This document shows, in pieces, positions 51,351 through 60,397 of a stretch of 62,766 nt of DNA (its first letter is position 1; each line of letters opens with the position of its first letter). A program made the position numbers and the translations under genes. The stretch comes from an uncultured bacterium (GTDB lineage: Bacteria; Bacillota; Clostridia; Lachnospirales; Lachnospiraceae): NCBI GenBank assembly GCA_937893485.1, contig CALBJL010000049.1, positions 1-62,766 of the forward strand. The letters are read 5' to 3'. The notes under the pieces are model-generated. The model searched no databases. It saw only the letters and a list, made by a program, of their open reading frames with translations, and was not told where the DNA came from.

Positions 51351-52721
51351 ATGGCAGATAAACAGCAGGTAATTAAGGATTTAGATAAAGTAATCGGTTT
51401 GATTGAGCGTGATACCAAGGATATCACACCGGAAGAGAAAAAAGAGATGGTAGCGGATACGCTGAATTATTTCGATAATTATGTCAGCCCCGGCTGGTTA
51501 AAGTATCGTAAGTCTGTATCTTCTGATTCTGAAAACGGAGCAGTGTTGGAGTGGTACGATGAGGGTGCTTACTGCTGCGGATTAAATGATGAGAAATTTA
51601 TTGACTGTCTGGGTGGCTTTGGTATTTTCACCTGTGGACACAGAAATAAAGAGATTCTGGATGTCGTAAAGGCACAGCTGAATCATCAGGCATTACATTC
51701 ACAGGAGCTGCTTGATCCGCTGCGTGGCTATCTGGCAAAGGCAGTTGCAGACATCACACCGGGTGATTTACAGCAGTGCTTCTTCACAAACGGCGGTGCA
51801 GAGGCAGTCGAGATGGCATTGAAGTTAGCGCGTATCGCAACAGGCGGACGCTGGTATATATCTACTGTCGGAGCCTTCCACGGAAAGTCAATGGGTGCGA
51901 TTTCCATGGGTGGTAAAGGAACATACCGTGTGCCTTACACACCGATGGTACAGCAGGTACAGCACGTAGAGTACGGCAATGCGGATGATGTGAGAAAAGC
52001 GATTAAAAACTTACAGGCAGTCGGCGAAAAGGTCGCTGCCGTGATCTTAGAGCCGATTCAGGGCGAGGCAGGCGTTATCATTCCTCCGAAGGGTTATCTG
52101 GCAGAGGTTCGTGAGATTTGTGATGAGACCGGTGTCGCATTGATCTTTGATGAGATCCAGACCGGTATGGGTCGTACCGGTACGATGTGGCGCTGCGAGG
52201 CAGAGGGCGTCGTTCCCGATATCATGACATTCGGTAAGGCATTTGGTGGTGGTATCCTCCCGATCACCGGTATCATCTGCAGACCGAAGATGTGGACACA
52301 GGATCTGATCGACAACCCGTGGCTGCTCGGATCTCCGACCTTCGGCGGCAATCCGCTCTGTTGTGCAGCAGCGATCGCAACGATCAGGTATATGCTGGAG
52401 AATGATATCCCCGGTGTCTGCGCAAAGAAGGGTGAGGTATTGAAGGCAGGTCTGCAGTCTATGGCTGACAAGTATCCGGAGATTATTCAGGAGGTTCGCG
52501 GAACCGGTCTGATGCTGGCAGTAGAGTTCCGCTCCTGCGAGCTGGGTTATGAGACTTCCAAGGGTCTGTTTGCAAGAAAAGTCATGACCGCCGGTACACT
52601 GGTTAATGCAAAGACGATCCGCTTCGAGCCGACCGCAGTCATTTCCGATCAGGATATCAGAGATGTCATCAGCCGTATGGATGAGGCACTGGCAGATACG
52701 AAAAAGACATATAATTTATAA
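51351..52721 (+). CDS. Putrescine aminotransferase-like class III aminotransferase
   Basis: The 456-residue PLP enzyme resembles putrescine aminotransferase (YgjG/PatA): an N-terminal helical extension typical of that group, CFFTNGGAEAVEMALKLARI, VGAFHGKSMGAISMGGKGTY, ALIFDEIQTGMGRTGTMWRC and Lys296 in MTFGKAFGGGILP. It would move an amino group from putrescine to 2-oxoglutarate, giving 4-aminobutyraldehyde. Diaminopimelate- or ornithine-type specificity cannot be excluded. AAGGTGG precedes the ATG. It is a single gene between its leader terminator and the terminator at 52735. Confidence 0.85.
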   Translation: MADKQQVIKDLDKVIGLIERDTKDITPEEKKEMVADTLNYFDNYVSPGWLKYRKSVSSDSENGAVLEWYDEGAYCCGLNDEKFIDCLGGFGIFTCGHRNKEILDVVKAQLNHQALHSQELLDPLRGYLAKAVADITPGDLQQCFFTNGGAEAVEMALKLARIATGGRWYISTVGAFHGKSMGAISMGGKGTYRVPYTPMVQQVQHVEYGNADDVRKAIKNLQAVGEKVAAVILEPIQGEAGVIIPPKGYLAEVREICDETGVALIFDEIQTGMGRTGTMWRCEAEGVVPDIMTFGKAFGGGILPITGIICRPKMWTQDLIDNPWLLGSPTFGGNPLCCAAAIATIRYMLENDIPGVCAKKGEVLKAGLQSMADKYPEIIQEVRGTGLMLAVEFRSCELGYETSKGLFARKVMTAGTLVNAKTIRFEPTAVISDQDIRDVISRMDEALADTKKTYNL

Positions 52722-52734
52722 AAAACAGTAATGC

Positions 52735-52771
52735 AAAGGGGCATATTTCCGAACTGGGAATATACCCCTTT
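52735..52771 (+). terminator. Terminator after the putrescine aminotransferase gene
   Basis: AAAGGGG-c-ATATT..CC pairs with GG..AATAT-a-CCCCTTT; the T tract is short. Confidence 0.65.
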
Positions 52772-52809
52772 AATCCATAGGAAATATTCAAAAAATGGAG
52801 GATTAGCAT

Positions 52810-53421
52810 ATGAGCAAATATGTAGTTACGATCACCAGACAGTTCGGCAGTCTGGGACGTCCGATCGCAAAGCGGATGAGTGAGCTGCTCGGAGTCGAAT
52901 ATTATGACAGAGATATTGTGGATCAGGCAGCACAGAAACTGAAGCTGCCGGTATCGGTTGTAGATCAGGAGGAGGAAAAAGCTGCAAAGCAGATTAAAAA
53001 TCCATTTTCCCGCATGCAGTTTCCTCTCGGAAAAGGAACGAGTTCGACGCAGGATGATATTTTTGAGGCACAGGAAAATATCATCAAGTTTCTGGCAGAA
53101 AAGGATAACTGCATTATCGTAGGGCGCTGCTCTGACTTTATTCTGAGTGAAGTGGAAAACAGTATGCATATTTATATCTATGCATCCTATGAGGCACGGC
53201 TCCGCCACTGCATCGAGGATCTTCAAATGGAAGAATCAGAGGCAAGACGCATGATCAAGAGCGTGGACGAAGCACGTGATTCCTACCATATGCAGTATGC
53301 AGGATTCCTGCCGGATGATAAGCGGCATAAGGATATCCTCATCGACAGCAGCCTGTTTGGAGTGGAAGGCACTGCGGAGTTTCTGGCAGATGCCGTGAGA
53401 CGCAAGTTTGGCGGAGAGTAG
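52810..53421 (+). CDS. Cytidylate kinase-like protein
   Basis: The 203-residue protein belongs to the cytidylate-kinase-like group: VTITRQFGSLGRPIAKRMSE (a P-loop variant without the usual GxxGxGKS/T), YYDRDIVDQAAQKL, CIIVGRCSDFIL and EARDSYHMQYAG. Its Lys for phosphate binding in the P loop is not evident (Arg in GRPIAKR), so kinase activity is uncertain. It is the first gene of a probable seven-gene unit (52810-59366) with polyamine genes; the link to that pathway is unclear. TGGAGG precedes the ATG. Confidence 0.85.
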   Translation: MSKYVVTITRQFGSLGRPIAKRMSELLGVEYYDRDIVDQAAQKLKLPVSVVDQEEEKAAKQIKNPFSRMQFPLGKGTSSTQDDIFEAQENIIKFLAEKDNCIIVGRCSDFILSEVENSMHIYIYASYEARLRHCIEDLQMEESEARRMIKSVDEARDSYHMQYAGFLPDDKRHKDILIDSSLFGVEGTAEFLADAVRRKFGGE

Positions 53422-53471
53422 AACCGGAGAAGAAACGGCAATATTGCCGGAAAACGAGAGGAGAGATAGAC

Positions 53472-54827
53472 ATGAATACTGGTTTGATAGCGATCTTTAT
53501 TATTCTGTTTATTATCGTAGGAGCAATCTATACAAAAAAATGTGTGGAGTTTTTGATTGCAGGATCGCTGCTCGCGGCGCTGGTACTGTATAAGGGCAGT
53601 TTTATCACAGAGTGGTGTTCGGTGATGCAGACAGCGCTGGCGGATAATGTGTGGATTATCATTATCTGCGGACTGTTCGGCAGCCTGATTGCACTTTTGC
53701 AGGAGGCAAAGGGAAGCTTTGGATTTTCCAAGCTGGTAGAGAAGCTGTGTAACACAGAGCGCAAGACGCTGCTCACAACGTTTGTGCTCGGCATACTGAT
53801 CTTTGTCGATGACTACTTAAATGTATTGTCGATCGGTGTATGTATGAAGGGTGTGTTTGACAAGAAAAAGATTCCGCGTGAGACGCTGGCATATATGCTG
53901 GATTCCACGGCAGCTCCGGTCTGCGTGCTGCTTCCGTTTTCTACATGGGCAGTATTCTATGCGAGTCTGTTTTATGAGCAGGATTTTATAACCGGTGCGG
54001 GGTACACCTCCGGTATTGACGCATATATCCATGCGATTCCGTTCTGCTTTTACCCGATTATCACACTGATTATCGTACTGCTGTTTTCGCTCGGTATTAT
54101 GCCGAAGATTGGAGCAATGAAAAAGGCTTATCAGCGTGTCGCTGAGACCGGAAAGGTTTACTCTGATGCCAGCAGAAAATACAACCATGAAGAGCACGAA
54201 GGTTATGAGGAAGAAGGAAATATCTGGGATTTCATTATTCCGATGGGTGTGCTCGTAGGTGTTGCAATTGCTACCAGTGATGTGCTGGTTGCGGTTGTGC
54301 TGGCAATTCTCGCATGCTTTATCCTCTATGTACCGCGAAAAATCGTTACATTCGATAACTTTTTTAATATCGTGGCAAAGGGCTATGCAGATATGACTCC
54401 TGTTGCGATCCTGTTAGTGGTAGCGTTTGGCGTGCAGACGTTGACCTCTGATATGGGACTGGCAGATTATATCATCGAGACGATGACACCACTTTTGAGT
54501 GGAGCGACATTCCCGATGATCACCTTTATTCTGGTGGCTGCACTCGGATTTACAACCGGTTCGTTCTGGGGCATGTGTGCAGTCGTTACACCAATCGTAT
54601 TCCCGTTGGCAGCAGCAGTTGGCGCAAACCCGGTGCTTGTCATGAGTGCAGTTGTATCCGGTGGCGCATTCGGAAGCCATGCATGCTTTTACGGTGATGC
54701 GACCGTGCTTGCTTCGACAGGAGCATGTATCGACAACATGGAGCATACCATGACGCAGCTGCCATATGTGCTGATTGCGAGTGTACTTACGATCGCGGCT
54801 TATCTGGTCTGTGGAATCATCATGTAG
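53472..54827 (+). CDS. NhaC-type Na+/H+ (or amine) antiporter
   Basis: The 451-residue membrane protein has about 11-12 helices and NhaC-family motifs: ILIFVDDYLNVLSIG, YMLDSTAAPVCVLLPFSTWA, LGFTTGSFWGMCAVVTPIVF and SGGAFGSHACFYGDATVLAS. NhaC relatives exchange Na+, H+ or organic anions and amines. In this operon it could move agmatine, N-carbamoylputrescine or putrescine; that is inferred from context. AGGAGAGATAGAC precedes the ATG. Confidence 0.87.
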   Translation: MNTGLIAIFIILFIIVGAIYTKKCVEFLIAGSLLAALVLYKGSFITEWCSVMQTALADNVWIIIICGLFGSLIALLQEAKGSFGFSKLVEKLCNTERKTLLTTFVLGILIFVDDYLNVLSIGVCMKGVFDKKKIPRETLAYMLDSTAAPVCVLLPFSTWAVFYASLFYEQDFITGAGYTSGIDAYIHAIPFCFYPIITLIIVLLFSLGIMPKIGAMKKAYQRVAETGKVYSDASRKYNHEEHEGYEEEGNIWDFIIPMGVLVGVAIATSDVLVAVVLAILACFILYVPRKIVTFDNFFNIVAKGYADMTPVAILLVVAFGVQTLTSDMGLADYIIETMTPLLSGATFPMITFILVAALGFTTGSFWGMCAVVTPIVFPLAAAVGANPVLVMSAVVSGGAFGSHACFYGDATVLASTGACIDNMEHTMTQLPYVLIASVLTIAAYLVCGIIM

Positions 54828-54878
54828 ATATATTTTTACATGGGCCGCGGTCTCTATTATTAAAAGGGGGATTAGCCA

Positions 54879-56504
54879 ATGAGTTTTTTGATCAGAAGTA
54901 AAAACGTGTTTACCGGGCTCGCGGATCATCCGCAGCCCGCGTCTATATTGGTGGATGGCTCACAGATCAAAGCTGTTTTGCCGTGGGATTACGACAAAGC
55001 TGCCTACGCAGGTGTGGAATGCAGAGATTACGGAGAGCAGATGGTCATGCCCTCGTTTATTGATGCGCACACGCATATGTTTTCCGGTGCGATTGATGCC
55101 AGCGATTATGTGTGTGATACGTTAGGCGAATGTACCTCACAGGAGGAATGTGCGAAGATGATCGCAGATTATGCCGCCGAGCATCCGAACCAGAGACGCA
55201 TCCGTGGTGTCGGCTGGTTTGTCGGAGCGTGGAATGATGCGCCGCTGCCGGATCGCCGCAGTCTCGATGCGTTGATCCCGGATCGCCCGGTTTATATGCT
55301 GTGTGCGGATTCACACAGTATGTGGCTGAATACAAAGGCGATGGAAGAAACCGGATATACGCCTGGTTTTGCGGTGGAAAACGGTGAGGTGTGCCATTTT
55401 CCTGACGGATCGCTGTCTGGATTGTTTATCGAACCGGCAGCCTATGAACCGGCAATGCAAAAATATATGGAATTTTCCGCAACTGAGATGGCAGGCATCC
55501 ATCAGGGATTTCAGGAGGAACTGGCATCGTATGGTATTGCAGGAGTCAGCGAGATGTTTGCGGATGATTACACTGATGACACACGCACCCGTTACAGACA
55601 GCTGGTAGCGCTGGATGAGAAAAAAGGGCTGTATGCACACACATTTATCTATACAAAGCTGTTTGATTACACGGATTTTACACCGTATTTTGAACTGAAA
55701 AAGGAGATTGACTCCGCACATGTACATATCAACGGAGTAAAGGGCTTCATTGACGGCGTGACGGAGACTTACACCGGACTGTTATTAGAGCCGTATACCG
55801 ACCGTCCGGAGACCTGCGGCGAGGGATTGCCGCTTCATCCGGCAGCACGTATGCAGGAGGAGATCACGGCTGCGAACAAGGCGGGCATTCAGGTACGCCT
55901 GCACTGTATCGCAGACGGTTCGGTGCGTATGGCACTCGATCTGTATGAACAGGCACAGAAGGAAAGCGGCTGGGATACATCTGTACACCAGAATACGATT
56001 GAGCATATAGAGAATATCCATCCGGATGACATCGACCGTTTTGCAAAGCTGGGCGTGATTCCCTCCATGCAGCCGTATCATGTGACGCTGTCCAACGGCG
56101 GAAAAGTATGGCGGCTCGGTGAGGAGCGCTGCAGGCTCGAGTTTCCGATCCGCACGATCTACGATCACGGTGGACAGATCGCACTCGGCACAGATTATCC
56201 GGTTGTGACGATCAATCCGTTTGTGACGATCTATGCGGCGCTGACGCGGTGCAATGATGAGGGACAGCCGACCGGCTGCAATGCGGCAACCGAAAAACTG
56301 CCGCTGCCTGTGATCCTGAAGGCATACACAGACGGAGCTGCGCGCGTTTATCACGCACAGGATCAGATGGGTACGATTGAGCCCGGCAAGCAGGCAAACA
56401 TCATTGTTTTAACGCAAAATTTATTTGAGATACCACCGGAAAAGATTCGTGATACAAAGGTAGCAGTGAATTATTTTGAGGGTAGTGTGGTATATGGTGA
56501 ATAA
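54879..56504 (+). CDS. Metal-dependent amidohydrolase (amidohydrolase_3/YtcJ-like)
   Basis: The 541-residue enzyme is of the amidohydrolase superfamily: HxH in MPSFIDAHTHMFSG (about 57-70), VKGFIDGVTETYTG, the metal His in RLHCIADGSV, NTIEHIENIHPDD and the catalytic Asp in IALGTDYPV (about 430-438), with the terminal beta-domain DQMGTIEPGKQANIIVL. YtcJ-like relatives cleave amide, formamide or similar bonds. It sits between the antiporter and the N-carbamoylputrescine amidase branch, in an island with no agmatine deiminase; it may process agmatine or another guanidino/acylated amine. That is a hypothesis. Start follows AAAGGGGGATTAGCCA. Confidence 0.85.
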   Translation: MSFLIRSKNVFTGLADHPQPASILVDGSQIKAVLPWDYDKAAYAGVECRDYGEQMVMPSFIDAHTHMFSGAIDASDYVCDTLGECTSQEECAKMIADYAAEHPNQRRIRGVGWFVGAWNDAPLPDRRSLDALIPDRPVYMLCADSHSMWLNTKAMEETGYTPGFAVENGEVCHFPDGSLSGLFIEPAAYEPAMQKYMEFSATEMAGIHQGFQEELASYGIAGVSEMFADDYTDDTRTRYRQLVALDEKKGLYAHTFIYTKLFDYTDFTPYFELKKEIDSAHVHINGVKGFIDGVTETYTGLLLEPYTDRPETCGEGLPLHPAARMQEEITAANKAGIQVRLHCIADGSVRMALDLYEQAQKESGWDTSVHQNTIEHIENIHPDDIDRFAKLGVIPSMQPYHVTLSNGGKVWRLGEERCRLEFPIRTIYDHGGQIALGTDYPVVTINPFVTIYAALTRCNDEGQPTGCNAATEKLPLPVILKAYTDGAARVYHAQDQMGTIEPGKQANIIVLTQNLFEIPPEKIRDTKVAVNYFEGSVVYGE

Positions 56505-56519
56505 AGGCAGGTGATAGAT

Positions 56520-56990
56520 ATGTTTCGGGAAATGAGACTGACCAAGCAGCAGTTGTCGAAAGAGGAGACAGAGACGATTCTGCGCATGAAAGGAACCGGC
56601 ACACTCGCGCTTGCGGGTGACGACGGATATCCGTATTCCGTTCCGGTCAATTATATATATGTGGATGGCTGTATTTATTTTCACGGCGCCCTGCAAGGGC
56701 ATAAATGTGATGCGATCGCCAGAGAGCCAAAGGCTTCCATGAGTGTGATCGGAGCCGATACACTCATACCGGAAAAATACACGACCGACTACCGCAGTGT
56801 GATCGCTTTCGGTGAGATCCACCCGGTTGTCGATGATGAAAAAAAGCGGGCGGTTATCCGCCAGATCGGTATGCGGTTTTGCAGTGGATATGCGGATGGA
56901 ATTGATGCCGAAATCGACAGGGAATGGGATATTCTAAATGTTTATGAGATGAAAATTATACATATGACCGGAAAACGGGCAATGGTTTAA
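56520..56990 (+). CDS. Pyridoxamine 5'-phosphate oxidase family protein
   Basis: The 156-residue flavin-binding split-barrel protein has LSKEETETILRMKGTGTLAL, GDDGYPYSVPVNYIYVDGCI and IYFHGALQGHKCDAI, the pattern of NimA-like/pyridoxamine-oxidase-fold reductases. An FMN-dependent redox role is likely; the substrate is unknown. The ATG at 56520 follows CAGGTGAT; a GTG at 56511 is less likely. It overlaps no other gene and is 15 bases after the amidohydrolase. Confidence 0.87.
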   Translation: MFREMRLTKQQLSKEETETILRMKGTGTLALAGDDGYPYSVPVNYIYVDGCIYFHGALQGHKCDAIAREPKASMSVIGADTLIPEKYTTDYRSVIAFGEIHPVVDDEKKRAVIRQIGMRFCSGYADGIDAEIDREWDILNVYEMKIIHMTGKRAMV

Positions 56991-57008
56991 ATAACAGGAG
57001 GAATCATT

Positions 57009-57863
57009 ATGAGAAACGTAACAGTAGCTGCGACGCAGATGGCTTGTAGCTGGGATAGAGAGGACACATTAAAAAAGGCAGACAAATTGGTGCGCGAGGC
57101 AGCAGCCAAAGGAGCAAATATCATTTTACTGCAGGAGCTGTTCGAGACACCGTATTTTTGCCAGAAGCATGATTTTGCGTATATGGAACTGTCAATGCCG
57201 GTGGATAAAAATCCCGCAGTTGCCCATTTCAAGAAGGTCGCAAAGGAGTTATCAGTCGTGCTGCCGATCAGCTTTTTCGAGCGTGCCGGAAATATGATGT
57301 ACAACAGCATCGCAGTCATTGATGCGGACGGTACGCTGCTCGGTATTTACCGTAAGACCCATATTCCGGATGGAGCGCCTTATGCCGAAAAATTCTATTT
57401 TTCACCCGGAGATACCGGATTTAAGGTGTGGGATACAAAATACGGCAAGATCGGTATCGGCATCTGCTGGGATCAGTGGTTTCCTGAGACCGCTCGCTGT
57501 CTCGCACTGATGGGTGCGGAAATCCTGTTGTACCCGACGGCGATCGGTTCGGAACCGACACTTGATATTGATTCTAAACCGCATTGGCAGCATGCGATGC
57601 AGGGTCATGCGGCAGCCAATATTATGCCGGTGATCGCGTCAAACCGCATTGGTTACGAGAAACAGGATGATTCCGAGATGACTTTCTATGGATCTTCCTT
57701 TATCGCCGATGAGACCGGAGAGATCGTGGAGGAGGCAGACAGAGAGTCAGAAATGGTACTTACGCATACATTTGATCTGGATGCGATTGATGTCAAGCGC
57801 AGGCAGTGGGGTGTGTATCGCGACCGCAGACCTTCCATGTATGGCAGATTGATGGAAAAATAA
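57009..57863 (+). CDS. aguB: N-carbamoylputrescine amidase
   Basis: The 284-residue nitrilase-superfamily enzyme hydrolyses N-carbamoylputrescine to putrescine, CO2 and ammonia. The catalytic triad is visible: Glu43 in LQELFE, Lys116 in YRKTHIPDG and Cys153 in GICWDQWFPE. PYAEKFYFSPGDTGF and the C-terminal WGVYRDRRPSMY are typical of the AguB group. Its usual partner, agmatine deiminase (aguA), is not in the window. It is followed 21 bases later by the aldehyde dehydrogenase. Confidence 0.93.
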   Translation: MRNVTVAATQMACSWDREDTLKKADKLVREAAAKGANIILLQELFETPYFCQKHDFAYMELSMPVDKNPAVAHFKKVAKELSVVLPISFFERAGNMMYNSIAVIDADGTLLGIYRKTHIPDGAPYAEKFYFSPGDTGFKVWDTKYGKIGIGICWDQWFPETARCLALMGAEILLYPTAIGSEPTLDIDSKPHWQHAMQGHAAANIMPVIASNRIGYEKQDDSEMTFYGSSFIADETGEIVEEADRESEMVLTHTFDLDAIDVKRRQWGVYRDRRPSMYGRLMEK

Positions 57864-57884
57864 TCAAAAAAGGAGACAGAGCTT

Positions 57885-59366
57885 ATGATCAAAAAGAAAT
57901 TATTTATAGATGGCGCATGGGTAGACGGCTGCGGGGGAAAGACCTTTACATCGATCAATCCGTCCAACGGTGAAGTGATCGCAGAGGTCGCAGAGGCAGG
58001 GATCGCGGATGTACGCGCCGCAGTTGCAGCCGCAAAGCGCTCGTTCTATGAGACGAGAGAGTGGCGTGACATGGATTCGCAGGCACGCGGAGATATGCTT
58101 TTAAAGATCGCAGATAAGATCGAGGAACATGCAGACGAGTTCGCCAGACTTGATGTCATTGATATGGGTAAGCCGTTACGCGAGGCAGCCTGTGATGTGG
58201 ATGATGCGGTACATTGTTTCCGTTACTATGCGAGCCTGATCAAGACTCCGCATGGCGGCTACTATGAGGTCAATACCGGATTTGGCGAGATGTACAGCTA
58301 TACCGTACATGAGCCGGTTGGTGTGTGTGCAGAGATTACACCGTGGAACTATCCGCTGCTCATGGGGGTCTGGAAGCTGGCACCGTCACTGGCAGCAGGA
58401 AACAGCGTCGTATTTAAGCCTGCGACTGTCTGTGTATTATCCTGCATCCGTTTATTTGAGATTTTTGAGGAATGCGGCATGCCAAAAGGCTCTGTAAACC
58501 TCGTTATGGGACCCGGCGGAGTCATCGGTGATGAGCTTGCTGCCAATCCGGATGTAGATATGATTACTTTTACCGGCAGTACCGAGGTCGGTCAGTCGAT
58601 TATGCGTCAGGCAGCGACCAACGTCAAAAAGATTGGTCTGGAGCTTGGTGGAAAGTCACCGAATGTCATCTTTGCAGACGCGGATCTGGAGGGAGCTGTC
58701 GAGTGGGCAATGGTCGGAATTTTCCTGAATCAGGGTGAAATCTGCTCTGCCGGCAGCCGGATTCTCGTCGAGGAGAGCATCCACGATGCATTTGTAAAAC
58801 GTCTCGTAGAGCGTGCGAATGCGATTACGATCGGCAATCCGCTGGATAATCCTGATATGGGAGCGATGGTCAGCGAGAGCCATATGAACAAGGTATTGGC
58901 ATACATTGAAAAAGGAAAGGCAGAAGGTGCGACACTCGCCTGCGGCGGCGAGCGCTATACCGAGGGCGAATGTGCAAAGGGATATTTCCTGCGCCCGACG
59001 GTATTTGACAACTGTACATCCGATATGACGATCGTGAAAGAGGAGATCTTCGGACCGGTCGTAACCGTGCAGACGTTCAAAACAGAGAAAGAAGCGATCG
59101 ACATGGCAAACGATACACCGTATGGTCTGGCAGGAGGTGTATCTACCAGCGATGGAGCACGCGCACTGCGTGTCATCAAGGAGATCCGTGCGGGCATCAC
59201 GTGGATCAACTGCTACAATCCGGCATTCAATGAGGCTCCGTGGGGCGGCTACAAAATGAGCGGCATCGGCAGAGAACTCGGTGTACACGGACTGGAGGAG
59301 TATCAGGAGATCAAGCAGATCAATATCAACCTGCATCCCGGTGTGCTTGGATGGTATGAGCATTGA
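57885..59366 (+). CDS. Aldehyde dehydrogenase, probably 4-aminobutyraldehyde
   Basis: The 493-residue NAD(P)-dependent enzyme has Asn in TPWNYPLLMGVWKL, Glu253 in GLELGGKSP and the nucleophile Cys287 in NQGEICSAGSR. It is of the betaine/4-aminobutyraldehyde dehydrogenase type. In this island it would oxidise 4-aminobutyraldehyde from putrescine to GABA, joining the putrescine and GABA halves; other amino-aldehydes are possible. AAAGGAGACAGAGCTT precedes the ATG. A strong terminator closes the operon. Confidence 0.88.
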   Translation: MIKKKLFIDGAWVDGCGGKTFTSINPSNGEVIAEVAEAGIADVRAAVAAAKRSFYETREWRDMDSQARGDMLLKIADKIEEHADEFARLDVIDMGKPLREAACDVDDAVHCFRYYASLIKTPHGGYYEVNTGFGEMYSYTVHEPVGVCAEITPWNYPLLMGVWKLAPSLAAGNSVVFKPATVCVLSCIRLFEIFEECGMPKGSVNLVMGPGGVIGDELAANPDVDMITFTGSTEVGQSIMRQAATNVKKIGLELGGKSPNVIFADADLEGAVEWAMVGIFLNQGEICSAGSRILVEESIHDAFVKRLVERANAITIGNPLDNPDMGAMVSESHMNKVLAYIEKGKAEGATLACGGERYTEGECAKGYFLRPTVFDNCTSDMTIVKEEIFGPVVTVQTFKTEKEAIDMANDTPYGLAGGVSTSDGARALRVIKEIRAGITWINCYNPAFNEAPWGGYKMSGIGRELGVHGLEEYQEIKQININLHPGVLGWYEH

Positions 59367-59395
59367 TCGGAACAACTTAGATAGAGGAACGCAAG

Positions 59396-59427
59396 GGCAG
59401 TCATCCGTGGTGGGTGACTGCCTTTTT
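59396..59427 (+). terminator. Terminator of the polyamine operon
   Basis: GGCAGTCATCC and GGGTGACTGCC pair (one G-T) around a short loop and T5 follows. Confidence 0.9.
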
Positions 59428-59448
59428 CAAAATAAAAATGAAATTCTA

Positions 59449-59477
59449 TTGACACAGATGCAATATCTTTTTATACT
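59449..59477 (+). promoter_or_regulatory. Promoter of the HipA-like gene pair
   Basis: TTGACA (59449-59454), 17-bp spacer, TATACT (59472-59477): near-consensus, 52 bases before the start codon. Confidence 0.85.
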
Positions 59478-59529
59478 CAAATCAGTTTATTTTGTGTAAA
59501 TATGGCAGCAGTTCAAAGGAGATGGGCGA

Positions 59530-60393
59530 ATGCAGGCGGTTGATTTCTCAAATTGTAAGTTAAGCGGAAAATATTATGGAGGGTCTGAACGTAAACTGGG
59601 AATCGTGCTGAATGGAGAGGACTATATGTTGAAGTTCCAGAAGCAGACAGCCTTTGGCAGACGAAATAATCATATTTCGGAGTATTTAGGGTCGCATATT
59701 TTTGAATTGTGTGGATTTTCTGCACACAAGACGTTTCTGGGTTATTGGAATCAGGAACAGGTAGTTGCATGTAAAGATTTTAATGTATCCGGCAAACAGT
59801 TTGTTCCGTTTAATGAAGTTGGGGAAAGTACATTAGATCAAGATAAGGAAGTATATCAATATGATTATAAAGATATTATGCAGATGTTGCGTGATAATTC
59901 AAAGTTGACCAATGTAAAAGAAACGATTTCTGCGTTTTGGGAAATATATGTCATAGATGCGTTGCTTGGGAATTTTGACCGACATGGATCTAACTGGGGG
60001 TTTATCAAGGAAAATAATTGTTATTCCCTGGCTCCGGTGTTTGATAATGGATCTTCGTTGTATCCTGCACTGGTCGATGAAAATGAGATGAAGCATATTA
60101 TGAAGTCTCAAGAGGAAACTGATAAAAGGATATTTGCATTTCCGACATCACAGGTGAAGCTGAATGGGAAAAAAAGTTCCTATTATGAGGTGATATACAG
60201 TATGGAGTTTCCAGAGTGTAATGAAGCCTTGCGCAATGTATATCAGAGGATTGGAATGGGAAATATACAGAAACTGATTGAAGATACACCACTTATTTCC
60301 GACACACAAAAAATGTTTTATATGCATATGATACAGGCACGCTATGAAAAAATTATAAAAGCGTCATATGATAGATTGATTCAGAGAGGATAA
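59530..60393 (+). CDS. HipA-like serine/threonine kinase lacking the N1 domain (HipT/CtkA type)
   Basis: The 287-residue protein is a HipA-fold kinase. The Gly-rich loop is GGSERKLGIVLNGEDYMLKF (about 17-37), the catalytic loop is GNFDRHGSNWGF with Asp150, His152 and Asn155, and the metal-binding motif is PVFDNGSSL with Asp172. The protein begins directly at the nucleotide-binding lobe, so the N-terminal N1 domain of full-length HipA is absent, as in HipT or CtkA. It is followed 4 bases later by a gene with an apparent N1-like domain. AAGGAGATGGGCGA precedes the ATG. Base composition is more AT-rich than in the neighbours, suggesting transfer. A toxin role is inferred. Confidence 0.82.
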   Translation: MQAVDFSNCKLSGKYYGGSERKLGIVLNGEDYMLKFQKQTAFGRRNNHISEYLGSHIFELCGFSAHKTFLGYWNQEQVVACKDFNVSGKQFVPFNEVGESTLDQDKEVYQYDYKDIMQMLRDNSKLTNVKETISAFWEIYVIDALLGNFDRHGSNWGFIKENNCYSLAPVFDNGSSLYPALVDENEMKHIMKSQEETDKRIFAFPTSQVKLNGKKSSYYEVIYSMEFPECNEALRNVYQRIGMGNIQKLIEDTPLISDTQKMFYMHMIQARYEKIIKASYDRLIQRG

Positions 60394-60397
60394 TTCA

